A DNA stretch of 64,000 nucleotides from Lolium rigidum (GCF_022539505.1 NC_061510.1:398084249-398148248), one strand, 5' to 3'. Positions 1 through 12,673 are shown, counted from the stretch's first letter. The notes: generated from the sequence alone by a model not told the origin. A program made the numbers and translations.

Positions 1-201
1 TAGTAAAGTAGCAATACATTTGACTGTTTACTATGAGTAGGTGTTATCCAACTAAGTGGAGGGATTAATCCAAGATTTATGAATTACTTGAGTCATGCTG
101 AGGAGTGAGGGGAATGTCCAATAAAGAAAGGTTTACCAGACATCAGTTGTTATCGTGAGGATGGATGAGGTGGAGCACTGGATGAGGGAAATTATGCTTA
201 C
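1..201 (-). other. Intron 10 of the MMT-like gene (partial)
   Basis: The donor site GTAAGC follows exon 10 directly. No continuation of the protein is readable in the remaining bases on either strand, so the next exon must lie beyond the window edge. Confidence 0.6.
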
Positions 202-3200
202 CTCTTTCTGTGGATGACGATCACCGGTTTGAACCGTCAGCAGCTCATGTAAAACACAGCCATAATAGTGCTGGCTGATCACAGAAGTGTGTCCTTCCAA
301 TAGCTCAATAGTTTGTGATAATGCCTTACATACAGCTGTCTCAGAAATGGCAAAACAAACTTCCATGCCAGAGTAAACCTGTATATTTGAACCCAAAGTT
401 AGATAGAGCAGATACAAATTGAAACCTTTAGACAGTGTTTCTAATGCAGGTGTAAGAATGCACAGAAGTTAAGTTACAGTTCCAGGCTAATTGACATAAC
501 ATGGTATGTAAGCGTCCTTCACGGAAAGAACAATGCTAATGGAAAAACAATTGATGTGGTAAGTTACAGGCACCTGATTTTTTACAAGACCACACAGTAT
601 AGTTGCATGCGAAGGTAGGGTGATTCCAGCAAGATATTTCAACACGCCATCAGAGCTTGGCAGACTAGATAACTCCAGATGCTCTGAAATGTCTATGAAT
701 AAGCGAGAACCAACATCTTCCGTTGTGCTTAGTAAGTTCACGAAAGCTGCATTGGTGATAACCTCAAATTGAGCTACGCCAGTAACAACAACCTGAGGCT
801 TCAGTTTCCTGACCAACTCAATCAGCAAATCTGATTGTGCCGGTGCTTCAATTACAGTGACTGCGTCTTCAGCATGGTTACAATCTGCTCTCCCCTGAAG
901 TTTCAAAACAAAGCTGTAGCATTAACATTCTCCAAACATCATTTTTGTTCACAGAAGTACAGAACAGACATGTCTTTTCCGCTGTTTCCATCTAACAAGA
1001 TACTTTTTTTAGAAGCCACTAGAAAATGGCACTGCTTAGTACATATTAGAAGTTGCTCAAACAAGAAGTGTTGCATGACATGCACAAGCTGTGGATGCAT
1101 GCACGTGCACCTTTTTGTTGAGAGAGAGAGAGAGGTACCTCAATTGCTGAAGATGTTAACCATTGCTTGGGCAAGTACCTGGTCAGATGTTCATCAACAA
1201 TTGCAAGTGCTGGAGAGAACAGTCGAAGAGAATATTCTATTGCCACATCGCAGGAAGGGAATACAACAACATTCTGGTGTACCAGAAAAGAAAAACATCA
1301 TATGAAGCATAAGATAGAAGCACGGGATACCTTGATGGTACGAATTTATGGCATAAGCAAACATGATTGTGAAAAACAATAGAGACAAAGCATTACATCA
1401 GGAGTTAATGGTATGTGGTGGTAGCAGTCCATAAATTCCACGACAAGATTCCGGAAGTTTAAACATCCAGCTGGAGGTTCACAAGGAATGGGCTTATTAT
1501 CTTTCAGAAGACTAGCTAGGTGTACTAGGAAGGGCATCTTTTCAGCGGCAACAGAATCATCATCAAAGGATAAATCGAGGGAGCTGCTGACTTCATGCAA
1601 TCCATTTTTAACAATCTCAAATAGTTTCTTCACCTGAAATTTTTCTGAATTAGCACTATTCCCTTTGTTATACTATTGCTTTTATAAATCAAAAGACAAC
1701 ACGAAGGAACCTGGTTAGGTTGGCGAAGTTGACAGCTATACACGTAGAAAGCATGTGAAACATGGCCACCAGATTTCATGTATGCCAAGGCAGTGCGTGC
1801 AGAGACAGGTTGATCCCCATGAAGATCCATGAAAAACTCGAAGCGATGAGGGCACATTTTCTCAATTTCAACTAAAGCTGAAATATCTGTGTCGATAGCC
1901 TGCAAAAAACCGAAGTAGTTGGTAATCCAAACGAAGTCGTTGCAAAATAGAATAGGCAGGCAGGTGATGATCCTAGGCCCTACTAACAGCGGCTGTGCAA
2001 CTCGAAGTACATATTGTTGGTCAAACACGAGCATAATGCTGGCATGGAAAATACTTCCTGATTAATTAGTATGGCCTGTCACAGCATTGCTACCTGCATA
2101 ATTTTTGTTTGCCAGAGCTTATTGATGCGTAATCCACGGCGAAGAAATATGCGTTCGCAGATGCTTTGACCTGGTCGGCCTCCCATGTTGAATATCATAA
2201 TACCCATAGGCTTTATGATAGCTATCCCTTCTTCAACTGCCCGAGCAATCAACCCGAGGCCAAATTGGTCTTCAGCAAAACTCTGGATGCAATAAGACAT
2301 GCAACAAGCTTACAAACATAACAAATTAACAAAAGGAATTGAAATAGAACAAGCCCATCACCATAAGAAATAACTTGATCAAAAGTATGTGTACATCATG
2401 TCATACATATTATCAAATAGTTAGCAACTGATCCAAACACATTCTTTTCTTCTAATATGGTTATAAGAAAGAATGCAGCTAGCGAGAAAAAAAAGGTAGA
2501 AATACATTCACTCCAGCTAGAGAAACAACATGAAGATGAGTCATCATTGGTATTAGGGAAATTGAGTTGGCTAAAGTGATGAACATGCAAAAGGATGTTT
2601 TTCAACTTACCTGAAGATCATAGTAGTTGTTCAGGGAGTACAAGAACTCAACACTTGATTTTTCAGTTATAATGTTAGACATGGCCTCTGGGTTGGGGTT
2701 AAGAATCTGAAAATCAGATATTGGGAGTAAGCATTTTCCTTCTGTTCTGGTCTAATATATTTTTGCTTGACCAAATAGAGTAACTGGACGTACCTGTGGT
2801 ATGCATCCAACAATGCAATCAAGTTTTATCTTGTTGTCTCTACAGTATGCAAGAAGATCAGACTCATGGAATTCAACTCTATCAAGTAATGTTTTCCCCT
2901 CCCCATCATAGATTGGGAGACCATCGTCATCTAGTGCATTCAAGTAAAGATTTATCCATGCAATCTTGATAACCCTTGGGTCAATATCCAGACCATATAC
3001 CTTCATAGAAACAAACAATCCTCAGCTTGGATAATGTTTTCTTAGATGTACCAAGCAAATTAGGTTGTTGGTGATCACTGAAAAGTTCTGAAAACTGATT
3101 TATCATGAAATTTGGGTACATATCTCACTGCTGCAGCTCCCACTTGTGTAATAAAAATGTCTAACTGCGGCAGCTCCCACTTGTGTAACAATGGTGACAA

Positions 3201-4245
3201 GTTAAAGTATCCAGAGAATAAGAGAAAAAACCTTCAAAGGGGACCACTTTTCTGCAAGCGCAATGGATATCCAACCATTGCCACATTCCAGCTCTGCAAC
3301 TGTCTTATCCCTGAAAACATGATCTGGAAGCTGATTGAGGCCCTCGTAGAAAGCGAAGCACCAATCTTCAGAAATGAAAATGCTAGGAATCTCCATGACT
3401 GTTAGCTTCTTTCTTTGCTGGGATCCTAGAAGTGATAAATTTCTCAAGTTATGAAAAGAAAAGAAAAATACTAGACAATGAAAGTTATGAACACTGCGTC
3501 AACTGAAGACATCAGTTGATACATTGTGCACACAAACAGTAACTAAAAAATCATGTTAGAGCCAGACTCCATATAACGTAACAATTATTCTCCTCGAACG
3601 CACACCAAAATGATGTGCCATTTTGCATTCGAAGGAGAACACCAAGAAGGCGTGAAAGTTACAGGTAAGCGAAGGAAACATAAACAGCAGATAAGCTAAA
3701 CTAACAAAGAGACCAAAACCTGAACTACACGAAAACGAGAACAGGACGCTCATGTTATTTTTGTTTCTTTTCTGAAATCATGTCTACTTGGTAACCAGGG
3801 CATGCCACTCTAGGCTTTTTCCCAACGCTATAACAAGAACATTTGATTACCTATACAACAATTAGAGACCAAGGTTTTAGTTATCGTCGAATTACTGATC
3901 GATGGATGGCCGTAACCGGGTCAATACATGATTTTCCAATCGGCGAAAGGTTCTGGGTTTGCGGGGAGGAGGGAGGTGTAGAGCAGGGAGGGAACCTTGG
4001 AGGTGGGGGTCGAGGAGGACATCGCGGATTCGGAAGTGGAAGGTGCGGGCGCATTCGTCCTCCTGCCCATCGGCGAAGTGGCGTCGGACGGCGCCGAGGA
4101 GGCGGCGCGTCCCGCTACGTGAGGCGGGGTCCTGGAGGCGCCGGAGCACGGCCTCGGCGGCGCCGTACGCGGCCTCGCTCGACGCCGCGCACGACGCCAG
4201 GAAGGCCTCCACGTCCTTGCTGCTGATCGCCACGGGCGCTGCCAT
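202..4245 (-). CDS. MMT1: Methionine S-methyltransferase-like gene, exons 1-10, 3' half outside window
   Basis: Plant MMT transfers a methyl group from S-adenosylmethionine to methionine, giving S-methylmethionine, a sulfur transport and storage compound; it is a cytosolic protein of about 1,090 residues. I assembled ten exons, all with GT-AG borders: 4245-3996, 3425-3232, 3000-2794, 2706-2611, 2282-2094, 1899-1711, 1633-1397, 1273-1139, 894-574 and 378-202. Together they encode 665 codons in one open frame. The start is the first ATG of exon 1, opening an alanine-rich N-terminus typical of grass MMT. The methyltransferase domain fills roughly residues 60-330 and includes a GCIPQ segment followed by NPNP. 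The aminotransferase-like domain begins in exons 8-10 and continues left of the window. SAM motif I reads ELECGNG, with Glu130 where family members have Gly. Exon finding relied on family similarity, so single borders could be off by a few bases. It may be a divergent paralogue rather than the main MMT gene. Confidence 0.9.
3133..3188. repeat. 19-bp direct repeat inside MMT intron 2
   Basis: The unit GCAGCTCCCACTTGTGTAA occurs at 3133-3151 and again at 3170-3188, both inside the intron between exons 2 and 3. It looks like a small local duplication with no coding effect. Confidence 0.8.
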
Positions 4246-5195
4246 ATCCTTAAATCTATTGATTTGGTCGGGACGCGAAGGAGGATGGGCGGCGCGGAGA
4301 GACGGCGGCGACGAGACGAGGGGCAGAACCTACACAAAATCAAGAACAGGACACGAGTCACACTCACACGACTGGAGTCAGCCGCAGTGGTCAACTGCAC
4401 GAAGGAAAATGGTCGCGTATAGCGAGCGAGCAGCCCTTGACACGTTCGCCAGGCAAACCTACGTTTACGTGGGCCTTTTTTTTTGAACAATTTACGTGGG
4501 CCTTTGTAGAACTCTAGATCATATCTAGGACATAAATGAAAAGTTTATCTAATTTTTTTGTTAAGAAATAATGCAAGGCTGCCGTTGCGACCCCGCGGAG
4601 CCGCGGAAAAGGCTTCGGCAAGCCATGAGCGAGTTGGGGGCGAGCACAGTTGGGCATGTGCAACCCGGCCCGCTAACCCGAAAAACCAGAGTCGGGCCAG
4701 GTCGGGCTTGCATGTTGGGCTAGGCTCGGACCTGGTATTTGAAGCCCGAATGTCAAGACGGGTCAAGCTTGTAGTTTTCATGATTTAGATAAGGATCGGG
4801 CTTCCCTCAAAAAAAAAGATAAGGATCGGGCTAGACCTCTCGAGTCGGTCCAAGCTTTTGCTTGTTTGGACCAGGATCAGGCTCGATTTGTAGGCCCGAT
4901 ACTTGGGTCGGGCCAGAAGTAATGGAGAGAAGGAAAGGATGGGATTAAAGAGAGGAATGTGGTGGAACAGTAAAAAGGCTCAGCTAAACATTGTTTTATT
5001 CATGAAACGGTGCGGGAACATAAGTTAGATTTCATTGTTCTACTGGAGACATGTCGTTATAATTTTTCTCCACCTTTCCTAAAGACATCTTTCGGAGGGT
5101 TTAGATTTTATGTGGTAGTGGTACTGCTTATCCCCCCCCCCCCCCCACCCACACACACAAATGAACGTTCTAGAGGCATATATAGTTGACAATAA
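4246..5195. other. Upstream region of the MMT-like gene, no gene seen
   Basis: This stretch would hold the 5' UTR and promoter of the minus-strand MMT-like gene. I saw no convincing TATA box. About 4560-4930 is rich in GGGC/GCCC words with repeated CGGGCT and GGATCGGGCT pieces, like an old repeat, but it has no recognisable ends. A C-run followed by CA repeats occurs at about 5131-5160. Confidence 0.4.
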
Positions 5196-5225
5196 CTAGA
5201 TGATACCCCGTGCGTTGCGGCAGGA
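5196..5225 (-). mobile_element. Helitron 3' terminus (minus strand)
   Basis: Read on the minus strand, the sequence is CCGCAACGCACGGGGTATCAT followed by CTAG (5196-5199) and then TT. A GC-rich short hairpin, about ten bases and a final CTAG before T is the hallmark of plant Helitron 3' ends. The element body should extend to higher coordinates. I could not fix its 5' TC end, so only the terminus is annotated. An opposite-strand end with nearly the same terminal sequence lies at 59156-59181. Confidence 0.5.
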
Positions 5226-5879
5226 TAGATTTACAAAATAGTATAATCATAATTATTATCATTATGTATTAAATTAACCAAAAATAGAATGTTTGGATAA
5301 TACTCATATTGATTATTACAATATGATTTGGAATTCTGCGCAATATGTGAAATATCTAAACCTTTCTAAGCCTAGTTTTGATAGTAATTAAGAAAAATAG
5401 GAACATACCAAGAACATGGAACATAATCATAATGATGTATAACACGGGTATTGCCCTCTCTTTGGAGTAGTGTTTTCAAATACCTAAAATAATTCACGCA
5501 AAAGAGTATCTGTTTGTGGGCATACAAACATTTGATTCTTCGTCAGAGTAACTTTTTTTCGAGGGATTCATCTGAGTAATAGAAAGGTACTACTTCAAGT
5601 AATATGTCCATGTTCCATACACCACCAACGTAGTGTAATCTCGTAGTAGTAAAAGAAAAGAGAAATATGTGAAAAGCAACAGTAAATTATTATCTATTAC
5701 CATCGAAATAGAATCTATGTTTATGCCAACCAAACACAAAGAAAGAAAAGCTACATTTAAGTACACAGACCATTGTTTCACGGGAATGCATAATAGATGG
5801 GGTAAAACTGTACAAAGGCTTAAGCAGCCTGAGACAAACAAAGACAAAAAAAAAATAACGAAAATAGTAGAGAAATTAC

Positions 5880-6215
5880 TACTCCTCTAAAGCCTAACCC
5901 AGTAGATCATCTCGAACCAGATGGGCAATCCTGGCCGGCGAAACTTCTCGTCGTTGAACACATCTTCCATATATTCCAAACAACATACATAGTGGCTGAA
6001 AGCTGTCCCTTTTTATGATGCTTCTTGCGCTTTTTTAGACATTGCCGCTACCAACTGGCAATAGAATTTGAGTTGAGTGCAATGGGAACAATGTGAGGAT
6101 GGGAGACCGCAAACAACTGCCAAATCGACTTCGTAAAGGGGCACCCAAAGAACAGGTGCACATCCTATTCTAACACCTGATCACAAAAGCAGCGATGGGC
6201 ATTGTGAGGCTGTCT
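5880..6215 (-). pseudogene. LINE ORF2 C-terminal fragment (zf-RVT region)
   Basis: On the minus strand a broken frame reads DVHLFFGCPFTKSIWQLF, the typical zinc-binding segment at the end of plant L1-type ORF2 proteins. A WNIWK-like segment follows downstream. Stop codons and frameshifts interrupt it, so it is a dead fragment. It may lie inside the Helitron whose 3' end is at 5196. Confidence 0.6.
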
Positions 6216-8185
6216 TCTTGCATGGAACCTGCCAGAAGTCCATAAGATGGTTCAGACACAACAGCCAGAGGAACAATAACACTTTAGGTTCAGCTGTAAT
6301 GCTCCAGACTTTGGCAAGTTCAGGGAATGATTTTTTCGAAAAACCCGATTTTCATAAGCACTCTTTTCTGAATAAACACCATCCACGGAGAGGTTCAAGG
6401 AGACCGATTCGTGACTATCAAGCAAAAAGACGTACTGAATCTAACTGAATATGAATCAAATCAAGTACATAGTACACACCAGTCAGTCAAATAATCCTTG
6501 AAACAATGGATCTGCAGTGGTTTCTCCAGCTTCATAAGAGACCAGTAACTTAAATTGCTTATTGGATAAAGAGCACCATATAAAATTCAGCTTAAAAGGA
6601 TCAGCATGCATATATGGTAGCTTAATTTGGATCCATAGATAGCCTTAGCACAAAGTATGAAAATTTCTAAAACTTCAACAAAAAAGAGCAGAAAAGTAAC
6701 GCATTATTTCACACCGGAAACGCCCAAGATGACGATTCCCGGAGAGCAAATTCTAGTGTATCTAACTAATTTAGGGAAGACTCCAGGGTAAAAAAATACA
6801 TTTGACCAGCAAGATTATGAAAATAGAGGATGTATGTGCTCATCCAATAAAAATTAAAAGAGATGCGAGATTGTGTAGCAATTCAGGCAGGTACTGATTG
6901 TCCAGCGTTCGCAGGCAGTGAACTGATGATAGAGCTGCTTCCTCCTAGCGTCACAGCAACCAGCACACAGAATCCAATAAATCCAACCAATCAAGGGGTT
7001 TGAGCATGCATCATGCAATCACATCGAGTGGAGGGGAAAAATCTCAAGTAGCTTTTGATCCGGAGCGACACCCGCCAGATTGACAAACATATGTTGTGGA
7101 TTGAAAAATCGAGGGAACTAAAAGCGGGCAGCTCTAGATCTGGGGCACGTGGAGGCTTGTGTGCTTGATGCAGATGGCAGCACATATAGGTTTCGAGAGC
7201 TATCCATCTTTGCAAATTGAAAAGAAGCAGCTACTATTGTTGTGGTTTGTAGCTAATATGTTTGAGCACATCCTTTTCATGGAGGGTAACCAAGAAATTA
7301 GTACATCATGATTAGGAAAATAGAAGGTACAGGCGCTCAGCCAATCAATGGAAATTAAAATTTAAGAGGAGATTAGAGTATCGTACAATTGAAGGCCATG
7401 TGCAGTGTCAATGATTAGCAGCAGACCAAGAACTCAACGGCGGAAATTAACATCCATCAACCAGACTAGGAAGGCAAGAAATCCCAAGAAATCCGGAGGG
7501 CCTAGGTAGCAGCAGCCAAAATCTTGCAGGTGTAGAATTGAGCGGAAATCCGGAGGGTTAGAGGTAAGAGTAGACAGAATCCGGAGCCAGAGATCAACCT
7601 GACAGATTGTGAAGGTACATTGTAGAAGAGGAAGGAGAGGAAGTAGGATGGGGAGTGGGCACGTACCATTGCGGAGTCCGCTGGGCGTGGTGGCGGCGCC
7701 AGCAAGCTGCCGTGATTGGTGTGGAGGCTGATGGCACCATGGCGTGCCTTTTAAGCCGGAGGAAACAACATGACGGATGAACTCCATTGATCAGTTTTAA
7801 CTCTTTGAATACTCTGATCTTTTGAGGTTGATTGCTAGGATTTATCATGCAATATTAAGTCGCCGCCGCAAAGTATTTGGGAGCTGGGACGTCGGGATAG
7901 TGGAGGAAGACGAAAGAGGAGTTTGTTTCTAGGAAGAACGAACATGGAGAACGTGGTGCGGTAGGAAATGGGCCAACAGCCCAAGCCATATCGTTCCGAA
8001 CCAGGCCAAGTCTAAAGCAGCCCATGTCGGTGAACCATCTGCTGCTCCGGCCCACGTCGGTCCTAAGCTAAAGCGAGGGAAGTGTGCTTGAGTGGTGGAA
8101 GAAATTGGGGTGACGTGGCTTCACAGCAGGCCAGCAAAATGGGGCCAGCTATTTAGAAAGAGAAGATTTGGAGACCATCTCAATC
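6216..8185. other. Unassigned intergenic DNA
   Basis: Only short ORFs without recognisable domains are present. The stretch 7430-8060 is richer in GC and has several overlapping minus-strand ORFs of low complexity, which I do not accept as genes. No terminal repeats were recognised. Confidence 0.3.
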
Positions 8186-8590
8186 CAAATAATGGAGATG
8201 GGTGATTTATGTGTAAAGCATTTTGTAGAATCTAGGATCGATGGATTTGAGTGGATTCTTGTAGGGGGTGTATGGGATGGCCCAAGATACACTCAAAGCA
8301 TACTCCCTAGCAGAGTTAGTGAGACTCTACTATTCTTAGACTCTTCCTATGTTGGTAGGAGAAGATTTCAATATCATTAGACAGTAATAAAACAAGAAAA
8401 ATATAACTTCAATGCTCGTTGGGCTTTTCTATTCAAGGCTATCATTGAAAACCTTGATCTAAAAGAGATCATTCTTTCTAGTCATCAATATACATGAGCA
8501 AACAGAGGAGAAATTCCTACTTATGAGAAGTTAGATCGTGTTCTAACTAAAAATGATGTGTATTGCAATCTATCACTTTCCCATGATATT
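8186..8590 (+). pseudogene. LINE ORF2 endonuclease-domain fragment
   Basis: Broken plus-strand frames read DGFEWILVGG, then DFNIIRH, then ANRGEIPTYEKLDRVL. These are the conserved blocks of the APE-type endonuclease of plant L1 elements, where DFN carries catalytic residues. Frames change between the blocks and stops are present. Both ends are truncated. Confidence 0.7.
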
Positions 8591-8702
8591 TTTTACTTCT
8601 ATGCCTATGTTTGAGTAGTGACTTGTTCTTTACAATTATGATATAATTTTTTGTTGGTTGCATACAAGTATATGTTATCTTCTATGATGATCTTGTTGTA
8701 TA

Positions 8703-9345
8703 TGTTGGGGGATGCACAAGGTTGTCACCGTTGTATGTTGATAAGATGACAGATAGCCGGAGTTGGCAGAAACCGGATCCCAAGTCTTAGAGATATATGT
8801 TGTATTAATTCACCGTTAGTCAACGGGGTATCATCATGGGGACCTTGGATCTAAATGCGGTGGTTGGACTTTATGTCTTATTAAATCCCTTGTTTGCTCT
8901 TAATTGGTCGTGGGATCAATCGTTAGGGGTGTATTTGCTCATGTATATGGCTGCACCTATTCATGGCTCCTCCTTATAAGAAATACTAAAAAGACTATAT
9001 TGAGCTTCACTAACTGTGACAACCACACAAATAAAATAGCAATTTTCTTGAATACTTACTTGCTTGAGTTATTTCACCTTTCACCTTACTTCACTTCACC
9101 TCACAAACTTTACTTTACTTGCACTAGTTTTACTTCCTGCATTTATTTGCAGTACGTTACAGTTTTTTAGTTAGTACAAAAAACAACCACACACACACTA
9201 TAGTCCCAAGCTTTGCATAGAATGCCATATAATTGAGTTATAGGGCTTTAGAGAATAGATAATTTACCTTCACCTCCTCGTGGATTCGATACTCAAATAC
9301 TTATCAAATTGTACTACGGTGATCCCCTGCACTTGGAGGTTATCA
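8703..9345 (+). mobile_element. LTR-like fragment ending next to Copia C1
   Basis: The segment opens with TGTTGGGGGATGC and closes with GGAGGTTATCA. Its last 100 bases (CTCCTCGTGGATTCGATACTC and onward) resemble 59400-59500, and its middle (GGGTGTATTTGCTCATGTATATGGC) resembles 55730-55757. I infer two copies of one LTR family. No target-site duplication was found, so the outer limits are uncertain. Confidence 0.35.
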
Positions 9346-11060
9346 ACGAACCAGCAGTGCCTTCGGGCGTGAGCGAACCACTAGTGCACATGGGCAAGCC
9401 GAGACCTGCAGTGCACCCGTCCGGATAAACGCGGGAATCAGCTGCTCGCACATGCGACGACAGACGCGAGGATACCATGCGCACGAGAGGCACACATGCC
9501 GAGGCGCAGCGCACAGTCGGAGAAGCCGTGCGTGGCCAGTGCCGGCTCACTCGGTACAAAGCCTGAGGCAGAGCCATGCGGCAACGGGAACCCTAAGGAG
9601 GAACCATACACGCCATGCAATATCGATGGAGCTTGATTGACGTGACCAGTGCCAGGTTCTGGAGTTAACACCTCCAAACGAGCGACACGTCCCGTACCTA
9701 CACTATGGTCAACGAGCAAAGGCGAGGAATGTGCAGCATCCATAAATTGGTCAGTTAAAAGTAAAGAAGACCCTGAAACATGTGGCATTGTATGAAAGTT
9801 CGGCATGTTGACAAAAGGAAACAAATCTCGTCAAAGATGACGCCCCTTGAGATGTAGACTCGATTAGACGGGACATGGAGACATTTGTACCCCTTATGGA
9901 GAGAACTATAGCCCAAAAACACACACTTCTTCAAACGAAAAGCAAGCTTATTATTATTATAGCACCGAAGGTGAGGCCGGCAAGCACACCCAAAGACCTT
10001 AAAAAAGGTATAGTCAGGCGTTCCATTAAGAAGTCGCTGAAGTAGAGTTTTCCTATCAATGGTGCGACTTGGAAGCCTGTTGATAAGGAAACAAGTTGTA
10101 GCAAAGGCATCATTACAATAGCATAAGGGAAGAGATGCATGTGCAAGCAAGGTAAGACCGGTTTCAGCAATGTGACGGTGCTTACACTCTGCAGTGCCAT
10201 TTTTTGTGTGTGTGAGGACAAGACACACTGTGTGATACACCCAGATGATGAAAGAAGGGATGGAGCTTTTCATACTCGTCAACCCAATCAGTTTGAAAAT
10301 GAATAATCTTGTGATTTAGGAGGCGTGCACTCACCATATTTTTAAAATTGGAGAAACACATCATAAACATCAGATTTATGTTAACTAAATAGAGCCAAGT
10401 GAAACAATTGTAAGCATCAGCAAAACTCACATAAAAATGATGCCCACTAACAGACGTTTGGACAGGACCTTATACATCTGAATAAATAATCTCTAAAGAA
10501 AATTTTGTTACACTAGTAGACAAGGAGAAAGGCAGCTAGTGGGTATTCCCTTGCTGACAAGCATCACCAACTGACTCAATTTTATTGGACTCATGTGTAG
10601 AAGGTAACTCATGGCTACGAAGAACATGTTGAACGACTTGTAATGCTGGTTGTCCTAGACGACGGTGCCACATATCACGGGACACCTTGACACTAAAAAG
10701 GGCTTGCTTGATGACATGCTCTTTGATCTCATAGAGACCTCTACTGCAACGACCTGTAAGGATGCCTCGTGTCCATGTCATTTACAAAAATATCATGAGA
10801 ATGAAGTTCAATAAGCATATTATTATCATGGGAAAGTTCACTCATACATAAGAAGTTACAAGTGGCTTTTTAGGAACATGAAGAACACGGTTTAGATCCA
10901 GAGACCTAGAGGAGGGAGTGGATAAAATATACTGGCCAATATTATGAATGCGCATACATGCTCCATTAGTTGTGTGGACATGGTCGGTGTTGTGGTAGGG
11001 CTCATGTGTAGTGAGCTTCTTCAACTCATGAGTGATATGGCGCAACGCGTCGGAGTCCAT
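9346..11060 (-). pseudogene. Copia C1 protease-integrase remnant
   Basis: Consecutive minus-strand fragments show the protease region (MDSDALRHIT where active Copia proteases have D-S/T-G-A), then a GAG-preintegrase segment with MWHRRLGQP and DACQQG (10536-10781), then the integrase core and its C-terminus (VFGCACRPHL, KKCVFLGYS; 9755-10282). The protease active-site Gly is changed to Asp and several frameshifts separate the parts. A proline- and histidine-rich linker begins at about 9820 and is cut off at the left. Confidence 0.75.
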
Positions 11061-11073
11061 GTACCAAGCATGA

Positions 11074-12497
11074 TCAACTGTTGTGAGGACTTTGAGCTGT
11101 CATTGCCATGAAAATTTGCTTCTCGGTATTTTTGCCATCATTGCCTATGTCCAAAAAATCACAGTTGAAGCGCTTGAAACGCTTGGATGTCGTGTGGCGT
11201 GGGATCCCGCACTGTTGACAGACAACACTGCTACGCCCGTTGTTTGACTTGGGCGCATTAAGAGATGATGTCTTGGGCGAAGGGTTAGAGAATGATGGCG
11301 CCGGCTGTTGTCCCGCAGGAACAGCTCCAAAAGCAGCGGTCGAGGGTGTGGCATGAGCGGCCATGTGAGCAGCAGGGTAGTGCGATGTACCACCACGAGT
11401 GCGACGCTTAGCCAACTTGCGATGTTCTATAAACTGAAGTTGGGCGAACACATCACGAATTGGCATAGGGGTGGTGCGTGCAGTCACTACCTCAAAGAGA
11501 GCATCATGTTCATCACCAAGAATAGGATGTACGAGTTGAAATCCTAGTCTAGCTCGAAGAGGCATACCAATGCCTGTAAGGGAATCCAAGAGCGCTTTCA
11601 TCTGATGGAAATAGACTTTGATGGTGTTACTTTCCTTCTTCAACTTAGCCACCTCCTGTCAAATAGCGGAGGATATGGCGATAGATGTAGAGGCGAACGC
11701 TCCACTGAGAGTCTCCTAAGCCTCGCAGGAAGTGCCCGCAAACATGATCCTACCGAGAACGCCTTCAGTTATGGAGGAGACAAACCCTGAGAGGATGGCT
11801 TGATCTTGTTGTGTCCAATGCTGGTACGCTAGATTGGGTTGCTGATGTGTGCCGCCGGCATGAGTAACCATGACATGAGGATCAGGGCAAACAATGCATC
11901 CATCGACATAGCCCATAAGTATATGACTGCGAAGGAGTGGACCAACTTATGCGGGACAGAACATGTAGTTTTCGTTCGTTAGTTTGATGATGATAACCGA
12001 CGCGATAGTGACGACGCTGGGCAACCCTTGGTTGGAGAAGACGGAGCTTGGCTGAAATCCATATGGTATCGTCAGGGAGTACCCAATCATAGGAGCCATG
12101 GAGTAGGGACTGTCATGGGTAGTATACTCGCTCGGGGCAGTGTACGCGCCCTGTGCAGCGAATGCCCCCTAGGCCATGTAGGGTGTGAAACCTATCGTAG
12201 GGGCATGGCCAACTGTCCGTCCCAGCGCCACGGAGAGCACCGCATCAGAGTATATTGTAGGCATGGGCGGGACGGAGCCAAGGCTAGATTTGAGGGGCGG
12301 AACGATCCCTGGCGCAGACACAGATGGCACCGAGGCAGGCGCAACCGCGGACGCAGACATGGGCGCCGTCGAGGCCGACATGGGCAACGTCGAGGCGGGC
12401 GCCCCGTGGTCGCGGACAACAGGAACAAGGGAGCCAATGAGGCGATCAGAGAGGACGAGATCACAGATGACACAAATGCCATCGATCCGGAAGCCAT
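11074..12497 (-). pseudogene. Copia C1 gag remnant
   Basis: The ATG at 12497 lies 54 bases after the primer-binding site and is the likely gag start. After frameshifts, matching segments continue at 11916-11716 (YVDGCIVCPDP) and 11652-11074. The zinc knuckle reads CQQCGIPRHTTSKRF, with the final Cys replaced, so RNA binding would be impaired. Nearby plus-strand ORFs are shadows of this gene. Confidence 0.7.
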
Positions 12498-12550
12498 CGT
12501 GCTAGGACGTGCAGCGACGACAGCGAAAGAAGAGGCAGCGGCATCACACT

Positions 12551-12560
12551 CTTGATACCA
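12551..12560 (-). promoter_or_regulatory. Copia C1 primer-binding site
   Basis: TGGTATCAAG on the minus strand follows the LTR terminal CA directly. It matches the 3' end of initiator methionine tRNA, the usual Copia primer. Confidence 0.75.
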
Positions 12561-12673
12561 TGATAGAATCGGTAGAGATCGAAGAGTAGGGATCGTTGCG
12601 TATATATAGTGTATAAAAGTTTTTACGGGTACAACCTTACTCTATACAATACGGTATACAGTGTATTCTAACA
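12561..12673 (-). repeat. Copia C1 5' LTR (113 bp)
   Basis: On the minus strand it starts TGTTAGAATACAC and ends TCTATCA, immediately before the primer-binding site. At 113 bp it is short for a Copia LTR. A TATATATA-type sequence lies at about 12600-12608. No partner LTR is present because the 3' end of the element is lost. Confidence 0.7.

Larger units (their letters stand above)
9346..12673 (-). mobile_element. Degraded Copia retrotransposon C1, 3' part missing
   Basis: In minus orientation the order is LTR (12673-12561), initiator-tRNA primer-binding site, gag, protease, GAG-preintegrase and integrase, which is Copia order. The reverse transcriptase, RNase H and 3' LTR are missing; the element stops near 9346 against an LTR-like fragment. 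Frames are broken throughout, so it is old and inactive. Confidence 0.8.

Noticed and set aside
3843..4486. Plus-strand ORFs of 127 and 175 aa over MMT exon 1
   Set aside because: They are antisense shadows of a GC-rich exon; the composition is Arg/Gly-rich without any domain.
7434..7848. Minus-strand ORFs of 67-117 aa
   Set aside because: Low-complexity Leu/Pro-rich frames overlapping each other, with no domain or neighbouring exon.
12028..12555. GC-rich plus-strand ORF of 175 aa
   Set aside because: It lies antisense to the Copia C1 gag start and primer-binding site.
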